Assembly: GCA_013373125.1 (NCBI GenBank)
Contig: JABXIK010000078.1
Span: forward strand, 1 to 52,381
Source of the DNA: Gammaproteobacteria bacterium
GTDB taxonomy: Bacteria > Pseudomonadota > Gammaproteobacteria > Pseudomonadales > Oceanobacteraceae
Length of the DNA: 52,381 nt
Direction: 5' to 3'
The position numbers and the translations under genes were made by a program. The notes under the pieces were generated by a model, which ran no database searches, had not been told where the DNA came from, and saw nothing but the letters and a program-made list of their open reading frames with translations. How positions within the stretch are numbered: the first letter of the stretch is position 1; every line of letters begins with the position of its first letter. Positions 16,566-25,814 of this stretch are shown piece after piece.

Positions 16566-18857
16566 TTAACGCTCGTTAGACCAGCGTTGTAGGACATTAC
16601 GTAACTCTTCCATGCGCACAGGTTTGGCAATGAAGTCATTCATGCCCACAGAAATACAATGGGTTTTATCCAGTTCCATGCTGTTGGCAGTAACGGCTAC
16701 TATTATGGGCTGATTGAAACGTCTTTCATTTTCTCGTATGGCTAACGTTGTTTCGAATCCATCCATAACCGGCATTTGGCAATCCATCAAAATAATGTCA
16801 GCAGGATGTGCCTCTTGTTTTATCAAGGCATCTTCACCATTTATGGCAATGTCACACTCAATACCCATTCGAGTAAGCATGCTCGACATTACCTTCTGAT
16901 TAATTTCATTATCTTCAACAACCAGAACTCGGTTTGGCAGACAATTGCTATTTGGCTTTTTCTGCACGCCAAAAAACGGTAAGTATATATCCACAAATAT
17001 GACAGGATGTTGAAAATGCACATCCCATTTACCGTCTAATAATCGGATTAACTCTTTTACAAAATCTGCATCCTGCTCACTTACAAAAAGATCATGGATA
17101 TTACTAACGGGCTCTTTTGATTGACTCTGCATATTAAAATTTAAATGCAATTGACCAGTATCAGGCATGACATCTAACGTCAACATCATGCTATTACAAT
17201 TTAAATTGGCGCCATTAAAAATAATTTCAGTCATCAATAAATAAACTGGACGAATAGGTCCTGTTAAAATATCCCAATCCACTAAATTGCTATTAAGTGA
17301 AAATTCAGCACCACGAACCTTACATTCATTCGACAGATCTTGATGCCAAAGCCTCAGTGTGGTTTTTACATCGGATTTTTCCAATTTAAAATCAGGCTCA
17401 CTAGCGCCCATTTCTGTATTCAATAATAATTTATCAATATGCCGTGATATCAGGCGCGTGCTATGGCTGGCATCATGCAGTAATTCACTATTAACTTGGT
17501 AACCGTGCACAGATAAATCCAATACATGCTGAATCGAATGCAATGGGGTTTTTAATTCATGGGAAATATTTTTTAAAAAGACATCTCTGACTTTTTTATG
17601 CTTATCTGCCAACTTGAGCGCTTCAGCTAAGCGGTTACCAGTTTTATTCAAAATACTTTGATAGCGCCGCTCACTTGCTATCTGATCAGTTTGTAATTTA
17701 TTAATAAGCTCAGCTAAAGCCCAAGATAGCAATAATGATTCGACAACCGTACCAATCAGAAAAGCATGTTCGGTAAATAGATTTACCGGCAACTTACCAA
17801 CTATTGTTAACTGGTAAATCAACCCACCAGCGGCTAAAAATATCCAAGCCAACAAAAAGAAGCGTGCAGGCTGGTAACCGTTTCTTAATACAATGATTGA
17901 TATCCAAATGACGCTGATTTGGTAGCACGCACTGACCAGCAAATACAAGGCGGTGGCGACCTCTTTTAAATCGAGCCACACCAACACCACGTCTAAAACA
18001 ACAAATGCAATCAACCCCATAAACCATAAATGCCATTTAGGATAATGCTCCGATAAGCGTAAAAAACTGGATGCAAATAAAATGGCAAATACAAAAGCCA
18101 CACACACAGTGGTAGCCCACACTTGTGGTGTACTCATCCAATGAAAAGCAGGTACTAAATAACGTATAAAACCTAGATCTATCAGGAAAAAGAGCTGCAG
18201 ACAAGTTAAATTCAAACAGTAGAACAAGTAGTAAATTCGGCGGGTAGAAACGTAAAGAATGCCGTTATAGATACTCAACGCTAGCAGAATACCTAACAAA
18301 ACAAATATCAAACTTAGACGAGGCAATTGCTGTTTGAGAAAGCCTTGATGTGTTCCAATTTCAATGGGTAAACGCAATGCGTGATCACTTTTTAACTGCA
18401 AAACCACCACATCACCTAGTTCTGCCTCAGGTAGCTCAAGTGAAACAAATTCACTGGGCAGTATTTGCTCAGATAAAGGCACACTGACAACATTTTTTAA
18501 TGTGGCCTTGGCATTCCCCATTGCATCAAATACATGCGCTTGAAGTTGCGTAACATGCGTAAAGCCAATCTGCAATACTAACTCTGAGCTAAGCAATTCA
18601 CCCAAGGTAAACCAAATCCAAATTTGATTATCTGTGAATCCAAGGTTGGGGGAAGACGTTGGTGATTTGGGATTAAATGGCGGTTGTTGGAGAATTTGTC
18701 TCGCCGTGTATTGATGTTGCACATCAATAAGATAATGCGCCCCAGGCCAAATGCTTTGCACTTCTTGGAGTACATCCAATTTTTGCGCTTTTGCTTGTTC
18801 CTGTGCTTGGGTGAACCAAGGTCCAATCAACAAACAAAGAAGCGCAAAATATTTCAT
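16566..18857 (-). CDS. Hybrid sensor kinase with 7TM sensor and degenerate ATPase domain
   Basis: A 763-residue membrane sensor. There is a signal peptide (1-19), a periplasmic 7TMR-DISMED2-like beta domain (about 30-170), seven helices (about 181-385) and a short coiled coil. A HisKA domain follows with the phospho-acceptor motif ISHELKTPLHS (His433). The region expected to hold HATPase_c (about 495-630) keeps an N-box-like NGANLN and a final IYLPFFG. It lacks recognisable DxGxG and GTGLGL nucleotide-binding boxes. A full receiver domain (643-760) has Asp649, phospho-acceptor Asp692, Thr723 and Lys745. Self-phosphorylation is therefore doubtful. It begins 3 nt after the aminotransferase stop, so they are one operon. 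The input signal is unknown. Confidence 0.85.
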   Translation of the reverse strand: MKYFALLCLLIGPWFTQAQEQAKAQKLDVLQEVQSIWPGAHYLIDVQHQYTARQILQQPPFNPKSPTSSPNLGFTDNQIWIWFTLGELLSSELVLQIGFTHVTQLQAHVFDAMGNAKATLKNVVSVPLSEQILPSEFVSLELPEAELGDVVVLQLKSDHALRLPIEIGTHQGFLKQQLPRLSLIFVLLGILLALSIYNGILYVSTRRIYYLFYCLNLTCLQLFFLIDLGFIRYLVPAFHWMSTPQVWATTVCVAFVFAILFASSFLRLSEHYPKWHLWFMGLIAFVVLDVVLVWLDLKEVATALYLLVSACYQISVIWISIIVLRNGYQPARFFLLAWIFLAAGGLIYQLTIVGKLPVNLFTEHAFLIGTVVESLLLSWALAELINKLQTDQIASERRYQSILNKTGNRLAEALKLADKHKKVRDVFLKNISHELKTPLHSIQHVLDLSVHGYQVNSELLHDASHSTRLISRHIDKLLLNTEMGASEPDFKLEKSDVKTTLRLWHQDLSNECKVRGAEFSLNSNLVDWDILTGPIRPVYLLMTEIIFNGANLNCNSMMLTLDVMPDTGQLHLNFNMQSQSKEPVSNIHDLFVSEQDADFVKELIRLLDGKWDVHFQHPVIFVDIYLPFFGVQKKPNSNCLPNRVLVVEDNEINQKVMSSMLTRMGIECDIAINGEDALIKQEAHPADIILMDCQMPVMDGFETTLAIRENERRFNQPIIVAVTANSMELDKTHCISVGMNDFIAKPVRMEELRNVLQRWSNER

Positions 18858-18860
18858 AGG

Positions 18861-20084
18861 CTAGGCCGTAACGGTGTCGTTCACATCAAGAGCTCGTTCA
18901 AGAGCCGCCATGCCTGATGGCAAATCAATGACGGCCCCAGACTGTTTCATACTCATCCCCAATGCATGTAAGGTTCTAAAGAGGTTATGGGCACGACTCT
19001 GTTCACCCATTTGACCAATTCTTACTATGGGCAAACCGAATGAACCTGAGATCTCCACTTTGTACTGTTTCGACATAGTCGATAACACCTGCTTACCGTC
19101 CACGCCTTGCGGTAAGCTAATACCCACCACACTATTTAAGCGGCTATGTGTATCAACAAACAATTCTAAGCCCATGGCTTCAACCGCGGATTGCAACGCA
19201 ATACTGCACACCTCATGGCGATTAAAGCGTTTATCTAGGGTTTCCAGACACACTTGGCGCAAAGCTTCATGTAAGGCCAAAATTCCACTCACCGGCGCGG
19301 TATAGTGGTAACCTTTTTCTTCCCAAAACTGCCTGGCTAAACGCACATCTAAACACCAATGTGGCATAGGTGCAGTACGTTCTAAAATTATGGGCCAAAC
19401 GTGTTCGCTAAAGGCAATAAGCGACACACCAGGGATAGACGCAAGGCCTTTTTGCCCCCCCGTAATGACCACATCCACCTGCCAGTTATCCATTTCCAAG
19501 GGCATGGTGCTCAGGGTGCAAACCGCATCCACGACCGATAGCACACCATACCGGCGAGCCATTTGAGTAATGCTCGCCAGTTCTCGGTTCCACACCGTAC
19601 ATGAGGTTTCCCCTTGTACTATGGTCAGGACATCAAAATCATGCTCTTGCAGAAGCTTTTCCACTTCTTCTGGATTCGCCGCTTGGCCCACTGGGGTTTC
19701 ATAGACGGTCACCTCAGCACCATTACGTTTGGCCATTTCTGCTAAACGCGCACTGAAAAAGCCATTTTGGATGCTCAATACCTTACGCCCAGGCCATACT
19801 AAATTGGTAATCGCCATTTCCATCGCGGCACTACCTGGGCCTGCCACACCGATGATGTGCTTGGATTGGGTTTGAAACACATATTGAGACATCAGGCGGA
19901 CACGCTCGATAACCTGACTCATGGTGTCTCCTAGGTGATTGATCACCACAGAGTTAGCCATGGCCACTTTCTGCGACACAGGCACTGGACCTGCCCCCAT
20001 CAGCAATAAAGGTTCGTTCGGTAAAATACTATCCAGTGGTAAATCCACAGGAGGATGAATTGTGGTCAAAGTGGTTACACCCAA
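18861..20084 (-). CDS. Class V PLP aminotransferase (alanine-glyoxylate / serine-pyruvate type)
   Basis: A 407-residue fold-type I enzyme of the alanine-glyoxylate/serine-glyoxylate aminotransferase family. The core starts with MGAGPVPVS near 29-37. It shows GPGSAAMEMAI for PLP phosphate binding, VVDAVCTLSTMPL with the PLP-binding Asp, and the Schiff-base Lys in ITGGQKGLASIPG. The C-terminal FGLPIVRIGQMGEQS is also typical. The start is uncertain: the frame opens with TTG at 20084 and lacks a clear Shine-Dalgarno, and another TTG lies five codons on. It lies between an outer-membrane protein gene (15 nt) and the sensor kinase (3 nt). Confidence 0.82.
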   Translation of the reverse strand: MGVTTLTTIHPPVDLPLDSILPNEPLLLMGAGPVPVSQKVAMANSVVINHLGDTMSQVIERVRLMSQYVFQTQSKHIIGVAGPGSAAMEMAITNLVWPGRKVLSIQNGFFSARLAEMAKRNGAEVTVYETPVGQAANPEEVEKLLQEHDFDVLTIVQGETSCTVWNRELASITQMARRYGVLSVVDAVCTLSTMPLEMDNWQVDVVITGGQKGLASIPGVSLIAFSEHVWPIILERTAPMPHWCLDVRLARQFWEEKGYHYTAPVSGILALHEALRQVCLETLDKRFNRHEVCSIALQSAVEAMGLELFVDTHSRLNSVVGISLPQGVDGKQVLSTMSKQYKVEISGSFGLPIVRIGQMGEQSRAHNLFRTLHALGMSMKQSGAVIDLPSGMAALERALDVNDTVTA

Positions 20085-20099
20085 ACAATGAAAATTAAA

Positions 20100-20750
20100 T
20101 TAAAAACGTGCACGTAATCCGAACATGGTGCCTTCGGCCATACTGAGCTTATCGTCGTTATTTAGATAAGCACCAAGGAAACGATATTGCGCATATACCG
20201 CCACATCCCAATTAAAGGCGTACTCTAGTCCACCTTGATATTCGAACTCTAATTTAGCCGTATCATCCCAATCGCTACTTAAAAAGAAAGGACGGAAATT
20301 TGCACCTACATTCACTTGCAAGCCAGCCACAACCGGTAAAAAGATCTGCGCACGCATACCAATGGCTGTGCGTTCATAATCCAATGCATCATTGGTGGTT
20401 TGGCTGATTTCAAAATCAAACTCAGCACCACCTTGCTTTTCTGGGTCCGGTAAATACCCAAAGCCACCAGCACCTAGGGCGATGACTTCGAATTCTTGGG
20501 TTCCAAGATTAGCGCCCTCTAGTTTTGACATGTCGTCACTGGCTAGATAGCTCAAATACACCATACTGGTGACCTGATCGCCTTCTTTACCTTTTTGGGT
20601 TTCACCAATACCTAAGCGGTAATGGCCCAACTCATCCCCTTGAGCGAGATCCATAAATAGAGTGTCGTAATCTGCATGGCTGCAAACACTAAATGACAAT
20701 GCGGTGGAAACTAAAATGGATGCGGAGTAACGACTAAAAAAAGTTTTCAT
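20100..20750 (-). CDS. Outer-membrane beta-barrel protein, YfaZ-like
   Basis: A 216-residue exported protein. The signal peptide spans 1-26 (cut near SHA/D). Alternating amphipathic strands follow, ending in the aromatic residue of LRARF, as expected for a small beta barrel. The repeated pattern and the GAGGFGYLP and LEYAFNWDVAVYAQYRFLG segments suggest the YfaZ group, but only by eye. ATG 20750 is chosen for its AAGAGG ribosome site and signal peptide; the frame extends 22 codons further without support. It is the first gene of the leftward group with the aminotransferase and kinase. Confidence 0.7.
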   Translation of the reverse strand: MKTFFSRYSASILVSTALSFSVCSHADYDTLFMDLAQGDELGHYRLGIGETQKGKEGDQVTSMVYLSYLASDDMSKLEGANLGTQEFEVIALGAGGFGYLPDPEKQGGAEFDFEISQTTNDALDYERTAIGMRAQIFLPVVAGLQVNVGANFRPFFLSSDWDDTAKLEFEYQGGLEYAFNWDVAVYAQYRFLGAYLNNDDKLSMAEGTMFGLRARF

Positions 20751-20905
20751 AACCATACCTCTTAACGATGGCTCGAGCATACCAAAACCCCATAGGTAAG
20801 CAACTGCAAACCCCATAAACTCTAGGCCTTTTCACATAATCCAGTTAGCGAGGCGCACAAAGATTGGTTACACTTAGCACCGTTTTCATTTATTACTAGG
20901 CTAAC

Positions 20906-21667
20906 ATGGATCGCAATTTCGACGGCTTATCCCAACGTTTTAACAGCCAAATCTACGGCACATTAAAAGGCCAATTGCGCTTGAAGATGTTGGATTTCGA
21001 TTTGGAGGATATTCTGGCCTTCTCCAGCAAACACAAGGTGTTAGATGTGGGCGGTGGAATGGGACAATATTCTTCTGCGCTTCTAGCAGATGGGCACCAG
21101 GTGACCATTACCGATATCAGCCAAGAAATGCTCGATGAAGCCAAGTTAATTTTTCACGAAATCGCCCCTGATCGTCAGGCCAAGTTTATCTGTACTGCTT
21201 TACAAGATTTGTCTCAGCACTTAAACGATCAATATTCATTGGTACTGAATCACGCAGTATTAGAATGGCTTGAACAGCCATTAAACGCCATTGATACCTT
21301 ATACGAGTTTATCGAGGACAATGGTTATTTATCCTTAATGTTTTACAACCGCCATGCCATTGTTTGGCGCAATCTCATGAACGGCTCTTGGCAACGAGCA
21401 CATAATGAATTTTTCCATCATGATAAAAATCACTTGATGCCACAAAACCCATTAGACCCGCAAAGTGTACTGCAACATGCTACCGCTTTAGGACTTGAAC
21501 TTATTTCATGGCGCGGCATTCGTTGTGTCCACGATCATATGCCAAAATTCATGCGGGATAAAAAAACACTGGACGAGTTTGTGGAAGTTGAATCCCAAAT
21601 CGGCTTGCAAGCTCCGTATCGAGATTTAGGGCGATACGTACATATGCTATTCCGTAAGCCTGAATAA
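20906..21667 (+). CDS. cmoM: tRNA 5-carboxymethoxyuridine methyltransferase
   Basis: CmoM (SmtA) methylates the carboxyl group of cmo5U34 in tRNA to give mcmo5U. The 253-residue protein begins MDRNFDGLSQRFNSQIYGT, matching the family. The SAM-binding motif is VLDVGGGMGQYS (46-57), followed by TDISQEML, LNHAVLEWL and the characteristic MFYNRHAIVWRNLMNG. It is followed by ybaK and then by cmoB and cmoA on the other strand, so the whole methylation branch is in one 3-kb neighbourhood. Confidence 0.93.
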   Translation: MDRNFDGLSQRFNSQIYGTLKGQLRLKMLDFDLEDILAFSSKHKVLDVGGGMGQYSSALLADGHQVTITDISQEMLDEAKLIFHEIAPDRQAKFICTALQDLSQHLNDQYSLVLNHAVLEWLEQPLNAIDTLYEFIEDNGYLSLMFYNRHAIVWRNLMNGSWQRAHNEFFHHDKNHLMPQNPLDPQSVLQHATALGLELISWRGIRCVHDHMPKFMRDKKTLDEFVEVESQIGLQAPYRDLGRYVHMLFRKPE

Positions 21668-21685
21668 TAGATAACAGATCAAATT

Positions 21686-22153
21686 ATGACGCCTGCCATT
21701 AACCTTGCAAAAAAACATAAAATTGCTCATACGATTCATGAGTACATACATGATGATAACCATCCATCATTCGGGGAAGAAGCCGCCGAAAAATTAGGCG
21801 TTTCTACCGCCCAGGTTTTTAAGACTCTTGTCATAGAATTGGATAGCAAACAATTAGTCGTATGCGTGGTTCCCGTCAGTCACAATTTAAATTTAAAAGC
21901 CGCTGCAAAAGCGGCTAATGGTAAAAAAGCTAACATGGCTGACAAACAAGATGTTCAACGCAGTACTGGATATGTATTGGGTGGCGTGAGCCCATTAGGA
22001 CAAAAAAAGCGACTCACCACCATCATTGACGAATCGGCAAATAACTTTGCAACCATTTATGTCAGCGCAGGTAAACGCGGTTTAGAAATTGAGTTGGCGC
22101 CGCAAGACTTACAAACACTTTGCAGCGCACAATTTTTCGATATTAAAAGCTAA
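21686..22153 (+). CDS. ybaK: Cys-tRNA(Pro)/Cys-tRNA(Cys) deacylase YbaK
   Basis: YbaK removes cysteine wrongly attached to tRNA-Pro. The 155-residue length matches. The INSERTION-domain signature is visible: FGEEAAEKLGVSTAQVFKTLV with the functional Lys, then VPVSHNLNLKAAAKA, GYVLGGVSPLGQKKR near the middle, and the late YVSAGKRGLEIELAPQDL. It starts 18 nt after cmoM and converges with cmoB. Confidence 0.93.
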   Translation: MTPAINLAKKHKIAHTIHEYIHDDNHPSFGEEAAEKLGVSTAQVFKTLVIELDSKQLVVCVVPVSHNLNLKAAAKAANGKKANMADKQDVQRSTGYVLGGVSPLGQKKRLTTIIDESANNFATIYVSAGKRGLEIELAPQDLQTLCSAQFFDIKS

Positions 22154-22158
22154 TTCAC

Positions 22159-23172
22159 TTATACATTGGCGATAATGGTCGCGCGTAACGGTGCAGGGTG
22201 CCCTTCCACTGTTTTACGCGGATCATTGGGATCTAAGAAATCTTTTAAAGAATTAAAACCCATCCAATCTGTCGTGCGCTGCTCTTCAAGTGTGGTGTAG
22301 TTTTGCTCAACAATGCGAACATTTTTAAACCCCAGACGGCGCATCCACTGACAAAGGGTTTTTGCACTGGGTAAAAACCATACGTTACGCATCATTGCGT
22401 AGCGATCATCCGGCACAAGTACCTGACCTTCTTCTCCTTCGATCACCAAAGTTTCCAGAACCACTTCACCACCTGGACGTACCACTTGTTGTAGTTCGGT
22501 CAAATGATCCAACGGTGAACGTCTGTGGTACAACACTCCCATGCTAAATACGGTATCAAACGCTTTTAAATTAGCCGGTACATCTTCCATTTTAAATGGC
22601 AACAAATGCACAGGAGGTAATTCACCTTGTGCTTGGGTCACGTATTTTTTTGCCGCTTCAAATTGCCAGAAAAATAATTTACTAGGATCAACACCCACCA
22701 CGCGTTTTGCACCGGCGCCCAACATGCGCCACATGTGATAACCACTGCCACACCCCACGTCTAAAATAGTCCGGCCTTTCAGTGAAGCCAAATGCGGCTC
22801 GATACGATCCCACTTCCAATCACTGCGCCACTCCGTTTCAACCTTGATATCAAAAAATTGAAATGGGCCTTTACGCCAAGGCATCAAACCTTTTAGTGCG
22901 GCAAGAACGTTTGCATTTTGCTCAGAACTCACACTGTCACTTTGAAATGTCACGGCACTTTGATTTAAATCACAGTTCACATTTTCTATCTCAGGGAACT
23001 GTAAAAACGCATCAAGCCAGCGCTGCATATCCCCATGGGGATTCGCAATATAAAATTCATGCAATTGCTGTTCAATTTCTTTACCCCATTTTTGAAATGG
23101 CTGATTTTCCTGTTGCATAAATGCAACCAGATCCTGGTAAAAATGGTTAAACCAGTTTTCAGTTAATTCCAT
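22159..23172 (-). CDS. cmoB: tRNA U34 carboxymethyltransferase
   Basis: CmoB transfers a carboxymethyl group from carboxy-SAM (made by CmoA) to ho5U34 of tRNA. The 337 residues include an N-terminal family region and LMPWRKGPF near 92-100. The SAM-type motif LDVGCGSGYHMWRMLGAGA follows near 137-155, then FDTVFSMGVLYHRRSPL and the C-terminal TDWMGFNSLKDFLDPND. It starts 3 nt after the cmoA stop, so the two enzymes are made together. Confidence 0.95.
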   Translation of the reverse strand: MELTENWFNHFYQDLVAFMQQENQPFQKWGKEIEQQLHEFYIANPHGDMQRWLDAFLQFPEIENVNCDLNQSAVTFQSDSVSSEQNANVLAALKGLMPWRKGPFQFFDIKVETEWRSDWKWDRIEPHLASLKGRTILDVGCGSGYHMWRMLGAGAKRVVGVDPSKLFFWQFEAAKKYVTQAQGELPPVHLLPFKMEDVPANLKAFDTVFSMGVLYHRRSPLDHLTELQQVVRPGGEVVLETLVIEGEEGQVLVPDDRYAMMRNVWFLPSAKTLCQWMRRLGFKNVRIVEQNYTTLEEQRTTDWMGFNSLKDFLDPNDPRKTVEGHPAPLRATIIANV

Positions 23173-23175
23173 GGA

Positions 23176-23898
23176 TTATTTCACTGCTATAAAAGAGGTA
23201 AAGTTAAAACATTGATACCAGGTGTAGGCTTTTGTGAAACCCACTGAGTTCAATCTTTGTATGTGGTCTTGCGCGCTTTCAGGTACTAAGACATTCTCCA
23301 ACGCGCTGCGTTTTTGGCTGACTTCCAAATCGCTGTAGCCGTTTGCGCGCTTAAAATGCCAGTGCAATTCTTGCTGAATGGTCTGCTCAGGTTCATCAAA
23401 GCAAATCTTCTCCGACAAAATTAAAGCCGCGCCAGGTAACATGGCATCATATAATTTCTGTATTAACGCTTGGCGTTTCTCCAACGGGATAAATTGCAGA
23501 GTGAAATTCAGAGTAACGACCGATGCGCGAGTGTAATCATATTCTGTGACATCTCCTTCCACCAATTCGACCGGTACGGTGGCATCATCAATATCCACAT
23601 AACTTTGGCAACGTTTCAACATGGGTGCCGCATTATCAATGCCCACCACCTTGCAGCCATCCACGTTAACGCCATGACGCATAGCCAGCAATGATGCCCC
23701 CAATGAACAGCCTAAATCGTATAAATGGCTATTAGGTTGGGCATATTGTTCCGTGATAATGCCAATCATAGGAATGACCATGCTATAGCCAGGCACGGAA
23801 CGCTTAATCATATCCGGGAAGACACGTGCCACTGCCTCGTCAAACGCAAAAGCATCTAATGCTTCACGATCATCGGCATATATACGATCACGGGACAT
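23176..23898 (-). CDS. cmoA: Carboxy-SAM synthase
   Basis: CmoA makes carboxy-S-adenosylmethionine from SAM and prephenate, the donor used by CmoB. The 240-residue protein starts MSRDRIYADD and contains the family RSVPGYSMVIPMIG near 34-47, LYDLGCSLGASLLAMRHG and the late GYSDLEVSQKRSALENVLVP. ATG 23898 matches the family start; the frame extends six codons upstream without support. cmoB follows after 3 nt. Confidence 0.95.
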   Translation of the reverse strand: MSRDRIYADDREALDAFAFDEAVARVFPDMIKRSVPGYSMVIPMIGIITEQYAQPNSHLYDLGCSLGASLLAMRHGVNVDGCKVVGIDNAAPMLKRCQSYVDIDDATVPVELVEGDVTEYDYTRASVVTLNFTLQFIPLEKRQALIQKLYDAMLPGAALILSEKICFDEPEQTIQQELHWHFKRANGYSDLEVSQKRSALENVLVPESAQDHIQRLNSVGFTKAYTWYQCFNFTSFIAVK

Positions 23899-24059
23899 AA
23901 CGCACCTGAAAAACAACGTAAAAGGGGCTGCATTCTACTCAAAATGCGCCTTGGAATCATCCAATGTCGAGTGAGCCCCCTGAATCTGACCGAAAAAACC
24001 CTAGAGTCCTTATAAAATCAGGGGTAGTCTGAAATATCACATCAGAATGGTCAGTCGTT

Positions 24060-25067
24060 ATGCACGCATTCATCACCGGCGCCACAGGATTTCTCGGACG
24101 CCACCTTGTTGAGCAGCTTTTACTTCAAGGCTGGAAAATCACCGCTTTATGCCGTGATATGGGCTCAGCGTATACCTGCGAGCAAGGCGCCATTACTTGG
24201 AAACAAGGTAACCTCAATGACATTCAAAGTCTGAGATGCGCCATGCCCGAAGCCGTAGATGCGGTGTTTCATCTAGCCAGTGATACCAGTACTTGGAGCC
24301 TTAACCACAGGCGACAATATCAAACCAACGTCATTGGCACGCAAAACCTCGCTAAAGTCGCCTTAGAAAACCGTGCCATCCGCTTTATACATACCAGCTC
24401 CATTGCTGTGTATGGCTTCCATGACGGCGCCGTGGATGAACACAGTGAAATGCGCGGCATGGACTGCCCTGTACCCTATTTCAGAAGCAAATACCTAGCG
24501 GAAGAGGTCATCCGCGAATACATCAAGAAAGGCCTAGATGCTGTCATCTTAAACCCAACCGCCATCATCGGCCCATATGACACCCAAAACTGGGTTAGGT
24601 TATTCGATGTCATACGGCAAAGCAGCATCCCAGGTGTGCCACCGGGTCGTAAGTCATTCTGTTATGCCGAAGATGTCGCCAAAGCTCACATTCAAGCTTT
24701 TATCCATGGGCGCTGTGCAGAGAACTATATATTATCTGGCCCAGATGCCGATTTTACTTATGTCTACCAATGGCTCGGCAAGCGCCTAAACCAGTCTCCC
24801 CCAACCCGGGTTTTGCCAAGCTGGTTATTAAAAACCTATGGACTTGGGCAAACCATATTCAGCCACATAACCCGAAAAGAGCCCAAATTTTCACTAGAGA
24901 CCGCCTATATCGTCAGTGCCAATGTCACCGCGGATAGCGACAAGGCCAGACGCGAACTGCAATATAAAAATCATTTCACCTTAGATGAAATGCTAGAAAA
25001 GACTTATCAATGGTGGCTAAGTCAACATCAGCAAGCCACCTCCACCAAATTAAAAGATGTGGCTTAA
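24060..25067 (+). CDS. NAD(P)-dependent extended SDR, dihydroflavonol reductase-like
   Basis: A 335-residue extended short-chain dehydrogenase. The cofactor motif GATGFLG (7-13) is followed by VFHLASDTS, HTSSIAVYG with the catalytic Ser, and YFRSK with the Tyr-Lys pair. PTAIIGPYD then follows, as in dihydroflavonol-4-reductase and 3-beta-hydroxysteroid dehydrogenase relatives. A C-terminal substrate domain carries FCYAEDVAKAHIQAF. The substrate is unknown. It is divergent from cmoA, with 161 nt between them, and is followed by truC. Confidence 0.82.
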   Translation: MHAFITGATGFLGRHLVEQLLLQGWKITALCRDMGSAYTCEQGAITWKQGNLNDIQSLRCAMPEAVDAVFHLASDTSTWSLNHRRQYQTNVIGTQNLAKVALENRAIRFIHTSSIAVYGFHDGAVDEHSEMRGMDCPVPYFRSKYLAEEVIREYIKKGLDAVILNPTAIIGPYDTQNWVRLFDVIRQSSIPGVPPGRKSFCYAEDVAKAHIQAFIHGRCAENYILSGPDADFTYVYQWLGKRLNQSPPTRVLPSWLLKTYGLGQTIFSHITRKEPKFSLETAYIVSANVTADSDKARRELQYKNHFTLDEMLEKTYQWWLSQHQQATSTKLKDVA

Positions 25068-25118
25068 TACTGCCCTGAGCCTTGGCTTGTTGTTACAATT
25101 ACGCTTTTGTGCATCGTT

Positions 25119-25811
25119 ATGACCCTTCCCATACTGTATCAAGATGAGTACCTCATCGCCGTCAATAAACCCAGTGGCTTACTGGTACATAAGAGTTGGG
25201 TTGCCAAAGACGCAAAAGAATTTGCATTGCAAACCGTACGCAACATGACAGGGCAACATGTATTTCCTGTTCACCGCTTAGATCGCCCAACCTCCGGGGT
25301 CTTATTATTTACCTTCAACGGGGAACTCGCTCAGCAAGTGCAAAGCCAGTGGGAGCATAGCGAAAAAATATATCTCACCATCGTGCGTGGTTGGTTAAGA
25401 GAGTCTATAACGGTGGATCATCCTCTCAAAGGGATGGTGGATTACGGACAAGATGCCGAAACAGAGCAAGATGCTCAAACCATTTTCATACCATTAGAAA
25501 AAGTGGAAATCGATGCGGAAATTGATCGCTATCCGAAAAGTCGATTCAGCCTAGTACAAGCGCAACCACTGCAGGGACGTACCCATCAAATCCGCAGGCA
25601 TTTAAAACATCTCAGCCATCCAATCATTGGTGATGCGCGTTATGGTAAGGGTAAGTACAACCGCTATTTTGCTGAGCATTATGATTGCCCACGTTTACTT
25701 TTACATGCCAAGCAACTCACCTTCACTCATCCTGTCACACAAAAAACATTGAGTATTTCAGCTCCATTAGAGGGTGTAATGAAAGCATTGATGGAAAAAT
25801 TTGGCTGGTAA
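25119..25811 (+). CDS. truC: tRNA pseudouridine(65) synthase
   Basis: TruC isomerises uridine 65 in some tRNAs. The 230-residue RluA-type enzyme has NKPSGLLVHKSWVAKD near 16-31, the catalytic Asp in HRLDRPTSG near 54-62, and GRTHQIRRHLKHLSHPIIGD near 154-173. ATG 25119 is chosen; the frame runs four codons upstream from a TTG without support. It converges with the last gene of the AT-rich cluster, leaving 3 nt. Confidence 0.9.
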   Translation: MTLPILYQDEYLIAVNKPSGLLVHKSWVAKDAKEFALQTVRNMTGQHVFPVHRLDRPTSGVLLFTFNGELAQQVQSQWEHSEKIYLTIVRGWLRESITVDHPLKGMVDYGQDAETEQDAQTIFIPLEKVEIDAEIDRYPKSRFSLVQAQPLQGRTHQIRRHLKHLSHPIIGDARYGKGKYNRYFAEHYDCPRLLLHAKQLTFTHPVTQKTLSISAPLEGVMKALMEKFGW

Positions 25812-25814
25812 TCA

